NCBI GenBank assembly: GCA_963281255.1 | Contig: OY725494.1 | Span: 4,353,934-4,417,933, forward strand | Direction: 5' to 3' | Length of the DNA: 64,000 nucleotides | DNA from: Aphrocallistes beatrix | Taxonomy: Eukaryota; Porifera; Hexactinellida; Sceptrulophora; Aphrocallistidae | Shown: piece by piece, positions 1-10,119 of the stretch | Numbering within the stretch: position 1 is the stretch's first letter | How the letters are laid out: every line of letters begins with the position of its first letter | Position numbers and translations under genes: made by a program | The notes under the pieces: generated by a model | The model's input: only the letters and a program-made list of their open reading frames with translations | What the model was told of the DNA's origin: nothing | Database searches by the model: none

Positions 1-243
1 GTAGAATATCTCCTCTGCTTCTTTCCTCTTCTCTTCGTGCCTCCGCCTAATCTGTGAGATGCCTTTCATCCCGAATCTTTCCACACAGTAGTGTGCTAAC
101 CTTACGAGTCTCCTGAAGTTGTCTTCTTGCTGTTGGATTATTCGCTCTCTCTCCGTGAGTGAATTCTCCCATGCGTGCTTGTAGTTATGCGAGATCATTC
201 TGTCTCTGTTACCTCTCAAGGTTGCATCTGGTTGTTGACACAT
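1..243 (-). CDS. Edge exon of an unrecognised minus-strand gene (partial)
   Basis: The minus strand is open from an ATG at 243-241 to the left edge of the window (about 81 residues), with no stop. The product is strongly charged and helical, with stretches such as ENSLTERERIIQQQE followed by a basic, Arg/Glu-rich run toward the edge. It looks like a coiled coil. An AG acceptor context lies just upstream of the ATG on the minus strand (AAATTTAG, about position 256), so the exon may be internal and not the first. Codon content and the lack of stops over 240 bases are the only evidence. I do not recognise the family, and the rest of the gene lies outside the window. Confidence 0.5.
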   Translation of the reverse strand, partial: MCQQPDATLRGNRDRMISHNYKHAWENSLTERERIIQQQEDNFRRLVRLAHYCVERFGMKGISQIRRRHEEKRKEAEEIFY

Positions 244-311
244 TGTTGCTGTTCTAAATTTTGTTGAATAGTATTTACTGGGAATTATTTATGTTTAAAA
301 ATTTACACCTA

Positions 312-483
312 CAGTCGACTCCGCTTAATAGGGTCACATCGGTCAGGGCGTATTTTGACCCTATTAACCGAAAATATTTTTGTATTAGCCTCTATGTGTG
401 AGAGCTATTCCGGTCCTGCCAAAAGTGACCCGATTAAGCGGCTGACCCGATTAAACAGTGGCCCTATTAAGCGGAGTCGACTG
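312..483. mobile_element. Pogo/Tigger-like MITE (family CAGTCGACTCCGC)
   Basis: It is bounded by inverted ends reading CAGTCGACTCCGCTTAATAG and its complement, with TA on both sides (310-311 and 484-485). There is no coding capacity. Related copies lie at 17035, 25380 and 28206. The CAG...CTG ends with TA duplication are typical of the pogo/Tigger group; assignment to that group is inference. Confidence 0.75.
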
Positions 484-485
484 TA

Positions 486-1303
486 TTTATATGTAATCTG
501 TCTGATAGAGAGGAAATAGAAGTGTGTAGCTATTATAATCTTCCTTGTAAGATAAAGCCAGTTTCCATTGGCTCTAGGTTTTCTGATCTTCCTTGTAAGA
601 TAAAGCCAGTTTCATTCGTTCTCCGGTGGATTCTAGGTTTTCTGATGGAGGATCTTGGAAGAAGAACAATTGGTTTGAGTGTGGTAGACTTGTGGCTGAC
701 TCTCGGCCCAATAAGAACTCTACAATTGAGATTTGCACATTGCATTTGTTCCCTAGCGCCATTTTTTATTTAGAATCGTCATTTATAATAGTGTTTATTT
801 GATAAATATTCATGGTTGTACAATAATGATCTATTTTCGTTCCTAGATAACGATATTGTTGTTACAGGATTGGTTGATAAAGTTTATCGTGGATAGCTGA
901 TTTTTGGTATACCGAAATATTTCGGACTAGTTTGATCAAGTTCGAGTCTCAGGAAAATCATATACACATTTATACACGTATGCCCCTCTAGATATTTTGT
1001 ACAGCACTACAGCAGTCTAATTGTCTCTAGCAACGGGAAATATGAAGCGGTCACACTCGTTACAAATACCTTTATATGGACATTAGGATTTCCTCTTGTA
1101 GTCAACTTTATATTCACTAATAATTTGTTTAACAGAGTTATGGACCAATTTACTCCCATAAATAATAATTGTTGATTAACACTGGAGTTTAATGTCTAGA
1201 TAGCAATGGGGAATCCATTAGAATAGAATGTCATTCCAACATACACACATAAACACCTCTAATTACACTTACAACTGACAAAGCATATTCCTCTTTACTT
1301 GTA
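486..1303. other. Intergenic; short direct repeat, no gene seen
   Basis: A 27-bp block (ATCTTCCTTGTAAGATAAAG plus seven bases) occurs twice at 538 and 586, and each copy is followed by a CTAGGTTTTCTGAT block. Short open frames here have no features of a real protein. The last 100 bases are the 3' flank of gene A, shared with the fragment at 11226-11338. Confidence 0.5.
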
Positions 1304-2038
1304 TTAGTTTGTAGGATAATAATGCCAGTTGTAACATTGGAATCCAAATCCTCCTCCCATGCTCCATCCTACACTAGAGATAGGTTGGAATGTGAATTGT
1401 CTCTGAGTGTAATCTAATTGATTCTCATTGGAGCACTTCAGTTGATATTCCCAGTCACTCATATCCTGTAGCGTTGGAGAGAAAGAAGTCTGTTCAGTGT
1501 ATTGACACAAGAATTTCTTGCGATTAGTTTCTTCATTCACTTCTTCCGTCCGACTTCTCTTCAATGGAGAAGTGTTCTTGAGTAAGACTGAATCTACAAA
1601 GTCGTTCTTCCTCTTGCTTAATCGTTTGGAGTACCTTTCCATATGTACTTGTATTGTGTCCTTATAAGGATAATAATCTCTGAACTTCTGTGTAGCAAAT
1701 CCCCTGATACTTCCAAGAGCTGCTTTCTCTCGTTTCTGTTCTGTTTCTGTAGCTTTGAACAGTTCTGGAATGTTTATTTCCTTCACTCTTCCATGTAATG
1801 TCCCTGAATGATTACTACAGTCAAAACTTAAACTCAACTCTGAATCTTGAATAAACCATTCTTTCTTGAATAACTTCATTATGGAGTTTTTGTCATTCGA
1901 TGGAATATTTGTACTTGAAAGTGTATGTTCTATTTCATTCCAATTGAATTGTGGATGCTTCATTTTGTGTTGTATCATTTTATTTCCATATATGGAATAA
2001 GAAATGTTACAATCAATTCCCTGCATAATAATTAACAA
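1304..2038 (-). CDS. Gene A: one-domain member of the local intronless family
   Basis: The open frame has 244 residues without introns. Family landmarks in order are: an N-terminal SIYGNK block, HPQFNWNEIE, the WFIQDSEL motif, a strand-like segment ending in HGRVKEINIPELFKATETEQ, the ALGS(I/V)RG motif, and DTIQVHMERYSKRLSKRKND. A basic LKRSRTEE stretch that could be a nuclear localisation signal follows, then a tail ending near MGGGFGFQC. The shared start is probably the second or third Met (just before Gln), since related copies begin M-Q or M-P there. A TATA box lies about 33 bases upstream. The closest copies are E (6814-7515) and F (9281-10015). I do not recognise the family. Catalytic motifs, a signal peptide and membrane segments are not visible. 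Confidence 0.75.
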   Translation of the reverse strand: MLIIMQGIDCNISYSIYGNKMIQHKMKHPQFNWNEIEHTLSSTNIPSNDKNSIMKLFKKEWFIQDSELSLSFDCSNHSGTLHGRVKEINIPELFKATETEQKREKAALGSIRGFATQKFRDYYPYKDTIQVHMERYSKRLSKRKNDFVDSVLLKNTSPLKRSRTEEVNEETNRKKFLCQYTEQTSFSPTLQDMSDWEYQLKCSNENQLDYTQRQFTFQPISSVGWSMGGGFGFQCYNWHYYPTN

Positions 2039-2070
2039 ATTATATTATATTTATGATTGTGATAAATTTA

Positions 2071-2078
2071 CTTTTATA
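2071..2078 (-). promoter_or_regulatory. TATA box of gene A
   Basis: TATAAAAG on the minus strand, about 33 bases before the first ATG of gene A. The identical element stands at the same place before pseudogene E (7560-7567). Confidence 0.55.
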
Positions 2079-2735
2079 TGTATAATTTTTGTTCATTACG
2101 GATATGCTCGAAGGTTGAGAATTGTGTTTCTGTTAATTATGTTTCGTTTCATGTAGAAATCAGTTGAATTTGTTTCTTCTTTAGGAACTCTTTACAATCT
2201 CTGGCGATTCTGGTATTTTGTAGTCTTTTTGGAGATGATTTTATTAGTTTTTATCAAATAAACTGATAAAAGTGTTTGATTTGTATCTATCATTCAGCTG
2301 AAGTTGACTCGCTAATTTATTCTATTCTATTATTTTAAAATAAGTTAAACTCTTGATTATTCACACTATCACTCAATGAGTTCGAGATATTTTAACCCAA
2401 TCTGACACAGTAGTTTTGTCTTTAGCAGAATAAATGCATAAATCAGAATGACTTCCGATTGGTTTGAGTTATATATCAAAACTCTTATTGTGGTATGATA
2501 GCTAACTATTATTGTACAAAATTACTTGACATTTTTTATGATCTGATTCTTTTGCAAAAAGAGTTCGTATACTTCAACTACATAACTATGTACCCTTCTA
2601 GCTATTTATAGAAGAGTCTAGTTGCCTAGCAACGATATTACGAAGTGGTGACACTTATCAGGAATTCCTTAACATGCAGATTAGAATTTCCACTATGTGT
2701 AGTCAACTTTATAGTAATGTTATTCGCTTAAAAAT
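2079..2735. repeat. Upstream flank of gene A, duplicated at 7568-8220
   Basis: Around 650 bases upstream of A match the upstream flank of E almost base for base by eye, so gene and flank were copied together. At about 2736 the match ends and the fused pseudogene B begins. Confidence 0.7.
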
Positions 2736-3268
2736 TCAGAGGAGTTGATTGTGAGTTTTGACTGTAGTAATTATACAGGGACATTACATGGAAGAGTGAA
2801 GGAAATAAACATTTTAGAACTGTTCAAAGCTACAGAAACAAAACAGAAACGAGAGAAAGCAACTCTTAGAAGTGTCAGGGGAGTTGCTACACAGAAGTCT
2901 CAGTTGCTACACAGAAGACTTCTCTCTCTCCAACGCTACAACAGGACATGAGTAATTTGGAACTATTTGACAATGAATACTTCGCTGAGAGTTCAGATTC
3001 GAGTGTATGCTCTGACATAAGATGTCTTCCTGGAATATATATAGACTTGTTGCAAGGTGGAATCTACTCAAGATGTTGGAAGTTGGAGGGAGAAATGCTG
3101 GAAGTAAACTTGACAGAATTGTCCAAAGCTACAAAAGCAGAGCAAAATCAGGTTGAATCAGCACTGGGAGGTATCATGGGAGAGGTAGTAGAGACCGGTG
3201 AAGTTAGCTCGATAGATTTACATCTACAAAGATATTCTGAGCGGTTGAGCAAGGAAGCGACTTTATAG
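2736..3268 (+). pseudogene. Pseudogene B: two-domain copy, truncated at 5' end and internally deleted
   Basis: It starts in the middle of domain 1 (CAGAGGAGTTGATTGTGAG, the version found in gene I) and has no N-terminal third. Domain 1 runs to the GVATQK motif, where about 220 bases are missing compared with gene C. After a repeated TTGCTACACAGAAG block the sequence resumes in the middle linker, in a different frame. Domain 2 is then open from 2948 to 3268 and ends in RLSKEATL as in C and I. The 5' junction abuts the flank of gene A, so no promoter of its own remains. This is a dead copy, although the second piece could in principle be translated from its own ATG. Confidence 0.75.
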
Positions 3269-3552
3269 ATCATGTCTAACTTAAAAACGTAGATGTAGTG
3301 TACCCATTGTAGCAGACTAATTAACATCCAACTCAGAACACAGTTGCACCTATTCTCAAAGAGACTTTCTCGTGAGAAGTCGAATGGAAGAATTAATGAA
3401 GAGGTGTTTAAGTGTTAGAGGTATTTATGTATATATATTGAACTAACATAATAAAATCCAACATTATGTTGAGAACATGTAGAGCAATTTATTTGTTTAT
3501 CATCCATCTTTTCACAGAAAAATAATTGGGGAGAGGAGCAAAATTTTATTTA

Positions 3553-3603
3553 TCACAATCGCGCTTTGCACATAAAAAACCCCTAGCGTTTCAATATATA
3601 GGA
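3553..3603 (-). mobile_element. Miniature Helitron-like remnant
   Basis: On the minus strand this reads TCCTATATATTGAAACGCTAGG and ends in a GC-rich GCAAAGCGCGATTGTG block. These are the two ends of the larger Helitron-like elements (47376, 57690) with nothing between. The same 50-bp remnant is present 3' of genes C and I. Confidence 0.45.
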
Positions 3604-4125
3604 TTAATTATTTATTTTAAAAGTTTAAAGTGGTTACTCTGCGGTTTAGTATGCAGATTCCACATATAACTTTCGTTGTTGTTGTTGTTTAAGAGTGACT
3701 CGTAGGATATCACGCCATACACCACAGTCTGTATTATAAGTATCTAGTAGGTATAGATAAGATTCTCTTATGTCCTAACTTAATGGAAAATAATCAGAAC
3801 AGTTGCTAGTGTATCATATTGCATTGTCTACTGTAAAACCATACGCAAGATCCTCAACAGATACTCAGCAGAAAGTAGTACTGTAGAACTCTTTTAAGAA
3901 TCAAGTTAGGAACCATTCTTAGGAAAGTTAAGATTGCACAAGTTATAGCTGCCACTACCACTTTCTACTTACATTAAATTGTGGTAAATATTTCGAGAAA
4001 TAAGGGAATAATTTCTGCTTGATCGCATAATCTAGTAGAAATCAGACCAGTTAGGCAACCCACAGCAGTAACCATATAGCATTCGTTCCCATATTCTACT
4101 GATAATCTCTTAGTACAATAGTAAG
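3604..4125 (+). repeat. Upstream flank shared by the two-domain genes
   Basis: Around 520 bases before gene C recur before D (5953-6531), G (12214-12720, inverted) and H (13388-13920, inverted), and in diverged form before I. Landmarks are CACCACAGTCTGTATTATAA and a CAACAAC-type run. Open frames inside it are repeated because the DNA is repeated, and show no protein-like constraint. Confidence 0.65.
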
Positions 4126-4133
4126 TATATAAA
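4126..4133 (+). promoter_or_regulatory. TATA box of gene C
   Basis: TATATAAA, preceded by a conserved AGTAAG block. It lies 20-50 bases upstream of the possible start codons and is kept before D, G, H and I. Confidence 0.55.
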
Positions 4134-4152
4134 TGAACGAAAAAACAAATTT

Positions 4153-5067
4153 ATGAAAAATTTTTCATTTATCACGATGATGCCATTATTCAATCATAAT
4201 AATTCTTGTCCCATACATGGAAATAAACTGAGAAAATACAAAAACAACCATCCATCATTCAACTGGAACGAAATAGAGTGTAAACTTCCAAATGCAAATA
4301 TTCCAATCAGCAACAAAAAATCCACAATGAAGCTATTTGAGAATGAATGGTTTATTCAGGATTCAGAGTTGAGTCTAAGTTTTGACTGTAGAAATCATAC
4401 AGGGAGATTACATGGAAAAGTTTGGGAAATAAACGTCCAAGAAATGTTCAAAGCTACAGATACAGAACAGAAAGAAGTGAAAGAAGCTCTTGGAAGTATT
4501 ATGGGAGTTGCTACACAGAAGTTCAGATATGATCATCCTTATAAGGACACAATACAAGTACATATGGAAAGATACTCCAAACGATTAAGCAAGAGGAAGA
4601 ACGACTTTGTCGATTCAGTCTTACTCAAGAACACTTCTCCATTGAAGAGAAGTCGGACTGAAGAAGTGAATGAAGAAACTAATCGCAAGAAATTATTGTG
4701 TCAATACACTGAACAGACTTCTCTCTCTTCAACGCTACAACAGGATATGAGTAATTTGGAACAATTTGACAATGAATACTTCGTTGAAAGTTCAGATTCG
4801 AATGTATGCTTTGACACAAGAGTTCTTCCTGAAATATGTATGGAATTGGTACAAGGTGGAATCTACTCAAGATGTTGGAAGTTGGAGGGAGAAATACTGG
4901 AAGTAAACTTGACAGAACTGTCCAAAGCTACAAAAGCAGAGCAAAATCAGGTTGAATCAGCACTGGGAGGTATCATGGGAGAGGTAGTAGAGACCGGTGA
5001 AGTTAGCTCGATAGATTTACATCTACAAAGATATTTTGAGCGGTTGAGCAAGGAAGCGACTTTATAA
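4153..5067 (+). CDS. Gene C: two-domain member of the local intronless family
   Basis: 304 residues, no intron. Domain 1 covers residues about 67-150 and domain 2 about 217-300. The two are clearly duplicated inside the protein: KAT at 100 and 258, ALG at 112 and 270, ERY/QRY at 139 and 292, and RLSK at 144 and 297. Before domain 1 lie the IHGNK and HPSFNWNEIE blocks (21-42). The linker has a basic LKRSR stretch (164-168, possible nuclear signal) and an acidic, Asn/Ser-rich part. Met 9 or Met 10 (about 4177-4180) is the likely start, because that position is conserved across copies. Gene I is its nearest intact relative. The family is unknown to me and I assign no function. Confidence 0.78.
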   Translation: MKNFSFITMMPLFNHNNSCPIHGNKLRKYKNNHPSFNWNEIECKLPNANIPISNKKSTMKLFENEWFIQDSELSLSFDCRNHTGRLHGKVWEINVQEMFKATDTEQKEVKEALGSIMGVATQKFRYDHPYKDTIQVHMERYSKRLSKRKNDFVDSVLLKNTSPLKRSRTEEVNEETNRKKLLCQYTEQTSLSSTLQQDMSNLEQFDNEYFVESSDSNVCFDTRVLPEICMELVQGGIYSRCWKLEGEILEVNLTELSKATKAEQNQVESALGGIMGEVVETGEVSSIDLHLQRYFERLSKEATL

Positions 5068-5398
5068 ATCATGTCTAACTTAAAACGTAGATGTAGTGTA
5101 CCCATTGTAGCATACTAATTAACATCCAACTCAGAACACAGCTGCACCTATTCTCAAAGAGACTTTCTCGTGAGAAGTCGGATGGAAGAATTAATGAAGA
5201 GGTGTTTAGGTGATAGAGGTGTTTATGTGTATATATTGAACTAACATAATATAATCCAACATTATGTTGAGAACATGTAAAGCAATTTATTTGTTTATCA
5301 TCCATCTTTTCACAGAAAAATAATTGGGGAGAGGAGGGGAATTTTAATTATCACAAGCGCGCTTTGCGCATCAAAATATCCTAGCGTTTTAATATATA
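5068..5398 (+). other. 3' flank of gene C, duplicated
   Basis: The sequence follows the stop of pseudogene B and, inverted, of H and I, so whole gene-plus-flank units were copied. It ends in the mini Helitron-like remnant (about 5347-5398) into which the element at 5399 inserted. I see no separate gene. Confidence 0.5.
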
Positions 5399-5950
5399 CA
5401 AAGGTGGGCTGAAAAGTTTTGAGAACAAGATACTTTTATCAATAATAGAACACACACACCAACATTAATTTTCTATATAATACCCCTTTTCTTTGATACA
5501 TTAAGTCCATCTAGATTATAACACTTGGGTCCCAGAATAATAAACCTTTTCTAACTGGGGCTTTAACCTCCGTTCTCAAGGACTCATCGTCCTCAAATCG
5601 GGTTCCCTTTAAGCGGTATTTCGATATTCCAAACAAGTAAAGTCAGAGCCAAATCAGGACTGTGTGAGGAATGGTTGAGTTCTTCGAAACTTCAATGTTT
5701 AATTGCGGCTTATAAAACATGAGATGTGTGTACAGGATCACAGCACGATGCTCAATTTTCATAAATCCATTTTAATTGGTCACCAGACAGAAAAGTCAAA
5801 TTTCACTTGTTAAGAGTACTTTAGGATACTTGTGAATCTTGTGATGTTTTATAATCACTAAACACATATGGGTCGTTGATTTAATGCTGTTAAAAGTTGG
5901 CTAGCTTACAAAAATAGTATTAGTTCTCAAAACTTTTCAGCCCACCCTTG
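5399..5950. mobile_element. Mariner-like non-autonomous element with TA duplication
   Basis: Inverted ends read CAAAGGTGGGCTGAAAAGTT... and ...AACTTTTCAGCCCACCCTTG, flanked by TA on both sides. Equivalent flanks at 3600 and 13955 lack the insertion, so they are empty sites. There is no transposase frame in the 552 bases. The GGTGGGCTGAAAAGTTTTGAG end resembles mariner-type ends. Confidence 0.75.
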
Positions 5951-5952
5951 TA

Positions 5953-6531
5953 AGGTTTATGATTTTTTCAAACAGTTTAAAAACGATTATTCTGCGGTTT
6001 AGTATGCAGATTCCACATAGAACTTTCGTTGTTGTTGTTTTCAAAATTAGGGTGGCATAGGAGAGAAGCCTCAAGAGTGACTCGTAGGATATCACGCCAT
6101 GCACCACAGTCTGTATTATAAGTATCTAGTACGTAGGTATAGATAAGATTCTCTTATGGCCTAACTTAATGGGAAATATTCAGAACAGTTGCTAGTGCAT
6201 CATATTGCATTGTTCAACTGTAAAAGCATACGTAATAAGATCCTCAACAGATCCTCAGTAGAAAGTATTACTGTAGACTTTTTAAGAATCAAGCTAGGAA
6301 CCATCCTTAGGATTGTTAATATTGCACAAGTTATAGCTGTCACGAGAACTTTCTACCAACATCAATTGTTGTAAAATATTTTGAGAAATAAAGAAAAGAT
6401 TTCCGTTTGATCGCATAACTAGTAGAAATCAGACTAAGTGGGCAGCCCACAGCAGTAACTCAATATAGCATTCGTTCCCATATTCTGGACAATAGTACTT
6501 GTAAGTATATAATGAACGAAAAAACAAATTT
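5953..6531 (+). repeat. Upstream flank of copy D
   Basis: A copy of the flank at 3604-4125, including the AGTATATAATG TATA box about 25 bases before the ATG. No gene in it. Confidence 0.55.
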
Positions 6532-6746
6532 ATGGAAATTATTACATTTATCACGATAATGCCAGTATTCAATCGTAATACCTCTTGTTCCATACATGGA
6601 AATAAACTGAGAAAATACAAAAACAACCATCCATCATTCAATTGGAACGAAATTGAGTGTAAACTTCAAAATACAAAAATTTCAAAGAATGACAAAAGTT
6701 CCACAATGAAGCTATTCGAGGATGAATGGTTTATAATTTTTGTATT
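6532..6746 (+). pseudogene. Pseudogene D: N-terminal stump of a two-domain copy
   Basis: The frame matches the first part of gene C (IHGNKLRKYKNNHPSFNWNEIE through FEDEWF) and then breaks off at about 6735, where inverted sequence belonging to the 3' flank of copy E begins. The product would stop after about 72 residues, before the domain. Promoter and start are intact, so a short transcript is possible, but the domain is gone. Confidence 0.7.
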
Positions 6747-6813
6747 ATAGCTTTCAAGGTATGGATAAAGAGGAAACTCTTGGAGTTGGAGCAAAACGGT
6801 GAGTGCGAAAATT

Positions 6814-7515
6814 TCATTTGCAGCATTGGAATCCTCCTCCAGTTCCCATGCACCATTCCACACTAGAGATAGGTTGGAATGTGAATTGTCTCTGAGTGTA
6901 GTCTAATTGATTCTCATTGGAGCACTTCAGTTGATATTCCCAGTCACTCATATCCTGTAGCGTTGGAGAGAGAGAAGTCTGTTCAGTGTATTGACACAAG
7001 AATTTCTTGTGATTAGTTTCTTCCTTCACTTCTTCCGTCCGACTTCTCTTCAAAGGAGAAGTGTTCTTGAGTAAGACTGGATCTACAAAGTCGTTCTTCC
7101 TCTTGCTTAATCGTTTGGAGTATCTTTCCATATGTACTTGTATTGTGTCCTCATAAGGATAATCACCTCTGAACTTCTGTGTAGCAACTCCCTTGACACT
7201 TCCAAGAGCTTCTTTCACTCGTTTCTGCTCTGTTTCTGTAGCTTTGAACAGTTCTGGAATGTTTATTTCCTTCACTCTTCCATGAAATGTCCCTGTATGA
7301 TTACTACAGTCAAAACTTAAACTCAACTCTGAATCCTGAATAAACCATTCTTTCTTGAATAACTTCATTATGGAGCTTTTGTCATTCGATGGAATATTTG
7401 TATTTGAAAGTGTATGCTCTATTTCATTTCAACTGAATTGTGGATGCTTAATTTTGTGTTGTATTATTTTATTTCCATATATGGAATAAGAAATGTTACA
7501 ATTAATTCCCTGCAT
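6814..7515 (-). pseudogene. Copy E: one-domain member with an in-frame stop
   Basis: Near-identical to gene A in its domain and tail. In the HPQFNWNEIE block the Trp codon is TGA (7429-7431), so the N-terminal third is separated from the rest. From the internal Met at 7368 (MKLF motif) 184 residues are open and include the complete domain, the LKRSRTEE stretch and the glycine-rich tail. It may be a pseudogene, or it may be translated from the internal Met. Its 700-base upstream flank is the same as that of gene A, including a TATAAAAG box (7560-7567). It lies tail-to-tail with stump D. Confidence 0.65.
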
Positions 7516-8292
7516 AATAATTAACAAATTAGATTATATTTATGATTGTGATAAATTTACTTTTATATGTATAATTTTTGTTCATTACGGATATGCTCGA
7601 AGGTTGAGAATTGCGTTTCTGTTAATTATGTTTCGTTTCATGTAGAAATCAGTTGAATTTGTTTCTTCTTTAGGAACTCTTTATAATCTCTAGCGATTCT
7701 GGTATTTTGTAGTCTTTTTGGAGATGATTTTATTAGTTTTTATCAAATAAGCTGATAAAAGTGTTTGATTTGTATCTATCATTCAGCTGAAGTGGACTCG
7801 CTAATTTATTCTATTTTATTATTTTTAAAATAAGTTAAACTCTTGATTATTCACACTATGATAGCACTCAATGAGTTCGAGATATTTTAACCCAATCTGA
7901 CACAGTAGTTTTGTCTTTAGCAGAATAAATGTATAAATCAGAATGACTTCCGATTGGTTTGAGTTATATATCAAACTCTTATTGTGGTATGATAGCTAAC
8001 TATTATTGTACAAAATTACATGACATTTTTTATGATCTGATTCTTCTGCAAAAAGAGTTCGTGTACTTCAACTACATAACTATGTACCCTTCTAGCTATT
8101 TATAGGAGAGTCTAGTTGCCTAGCAACGAGGAATACGAAGCGGTGACACTCATCAGGAATGCCTTAACATGCAGATTAGGATTTCCACTCTGTAGTCAAC
8201 TTTATAATAATGTTATACTTAAATATAACAGTTTCACAGTATTATGGAGCAATTTAAGTACTAACATTATATTACTTTAGTATATATACTTA

Positions 8293-8428
8293 TATGTTAC
8301 AGTCAATATGTGTAGTCATTCATTCACGTAATGACTAAAAGTTTCAGGCATTTCAATCAGTCATTACATGAAATGCCTGAAATTTTCAAGCATTACGTTA
8401 AATGATTACACAGATTGAGTGTAACATA
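8293..8428. mobile_element. Palindromic MITE-like hairpin
   Basis: Arms of about 65 bases (TATGTTACAGTCAATATGTG... and its complement) meet near 8360, where AGTTTCAGGCATTTCA pairs with TGAAATGCCTGAAATTTT. Pairing is imperfect. There is no coding content. Confidence 0.55.
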
Positions 8429-9245
8429 TTATACTATGCGTACAATCTCATTCTTTTCCAATCAATGGTTGATACAAAGTGTTGTTCAAATTAAGCTGAC
8501 TGCTTGAAATATTGTCGTTTCCTCTGTGGTCTCTTTTACAATCATAATGTAATATTGAAATGGAAAATATTTGGATTTGACAATCTCCAAAAGGCAATAT
8601 TTGAAAAATGAGATTGAGCGATTGGATTACTAATACAAACATAAATATACATATGTAAACAAAGTATAGGATTGCATCGTTTTATATGACTACTTTAGCA
8701 TTTCTAACAATTTTCTATGATAGTATATATCTTTAAACAAAGCATCTCGTTCCCTTCTCCTTATCCCGCTGTACAACTCTCTCCCTTACTTCCAATACAC
8801 ACACAAATGACCAATCAATGCAATCACTGTCATTATAGGTAAAGTTAGTATGGACAGAGGCCAGTTGAAGATACTACACTGCACACAGACGTGCAATCTC
8901 GAAGTCCTACACTTATTCTAAACTCAATATCTACTCCGGTGCAAGTTCTATCAATTTCTTCACTCATCGTATTATGCATACTGTTATTTTATATGCATAT
9001 AAATGGAATTACTTAAGCAGTTATTAGGCGATATTAATTAGGAAATTTTATTGTTAGTCTAAAAATAAAATAAAATATTCCAGTGGCTAAAACAGTATTT
9101 TACTGAGACAAAACTCTACCTACACATTTATGTTGTGAAAGTACATTTGTAATATATTATATGCTCTAAATAATATCTGGAATTTACAGCATTGATCACA
9201 AATAACCTTCGAAATATGACAACAAATAATAATGGAATGAATTGG
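8429..9245. other. Intergenic, no feature seen
   Basis: AT-rich, with only short random frames. It contains the unshared upstream region of gene F, which differs from the flanks of A and E. Confidence 0.4.
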
Positions 9246-9252
9246 TATAAAG
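9246..9252 (+). promoter_or_regulatory. TATA box of gene F
   Basis: TATAAAG, 29 bases before the first ATG at 9281. It is unrelated in surrounding sequence to the flanks of the other copies. Confidence 0.5.
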
Positions 9253-9280
9253 ACTTTGGATCTTCTCATCTTCAATAAGT

Positions 9281-10015
9281 TTGGATCCGCATGCATCAAT
9301 AATGCAATCTATCAATCATACACGTAGTACCTCTTGTTCCATATATGGAAATAAACTGATACAATACAAAAACGACCATCCATCATTCAATTGGAATGAA
9401 ATAGATTATAAAATTCCAAATACAAATATTTCAAAGAATGACAAAAGTTCCATAATGAAGCTATTCGAGAATAAATGGTTTATTCAGGATTCAGAGTTGA
9501 ATCTGAGTTTTGACTGTAGTGATCATACAGGGACATTACATGGAAGAGTGAAGGAAATAAACATTCCAGAACTGTTCAAAGCTACAGAAACAAAACAGAA
9601 ACAAGTGAAAGCAGCTCTTGGAAGTGTCAGGGGAGTTGCTACACAGAAGTTCAGAGATGATTATCCTTATAAGGACACAATACAAGTACATATGGAAAGA
9701 TACTCCACAGAATTAAGCAAGAGGAAGAACGACTTTGTAGATTCAGTCTTACTCAAGAACACTTCTCCTTTGAAGAGAAGTCGGACGGAAGAAGTGAATG
9801 AAGAAACTAATCACAAGAAATTCTTGTGTCAATACACTGAACAGACTTCTCTCTCTCCAACGCTACAGGATATGAGTGACTGGGAATATCAACTGAAGTG
9901 CTCCAATGAGAATCAATTGGACTACACTCAGAGACAATTCACATTCCAACCTATCTCTAGTGTGGAATGGTGCATGGGAACTGGAGGAGGATTTGGATTC
10001 CAATGTTGCAACTGA
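9281..10015 (+). CDS. Gene F: one-domain member of the local intronless family
   Basis: 244 residues, uninterrupted. It has the SIYGNKLIQYKNDHPSFNWN block, WFIQDSELNLSFDC, the KEINIPELFKATETKQ motif, GVATQKFRDDYPYKDTIQVH, RKND, the basic LKRSRTEE stretch and the tail ending TGGGFGFQCCN. The Met before Gln at 9302 is the start favoured by comparison with A and I; the first ATG is at 9281. The 3' flank up to about 10100 recurs inverted beside copy E (6747-6810). It is complete and most like A and E, with an upstream region of its own. Function unknown. Confidence 0.75.
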   Translation: MDPHASIMQSINHTRSTSCSIYGNKLIQYKNDHPSFNWNEIDYKIPNTNISKNDKSSIMKLFENKWFIQDSELNLSFDCSDHTGTLHGRVKEINIPELFKATETKQKQVKAALGSVRGVATQKFRDDYPYKDTIQVHMERYSTELSKRKNDFVDSVLLKNTSPLKRSRTEEVNEETNHKKFLCQYTEQTSLSPTLQDMSDWEYQLKCSNENQLDYTQRQFTFQPISSVEWCMGTGGGFGFQCCN

Positions 10016-10119
10016 AAATTTTCACACTCACTGTTTTGCTCCAACTTCAAGTATTCCATTGAGTTTCCTCTTTATCCATACCTTGAAAGCTATAATACAA
10101 ATATTCTATAGCATTTGAA

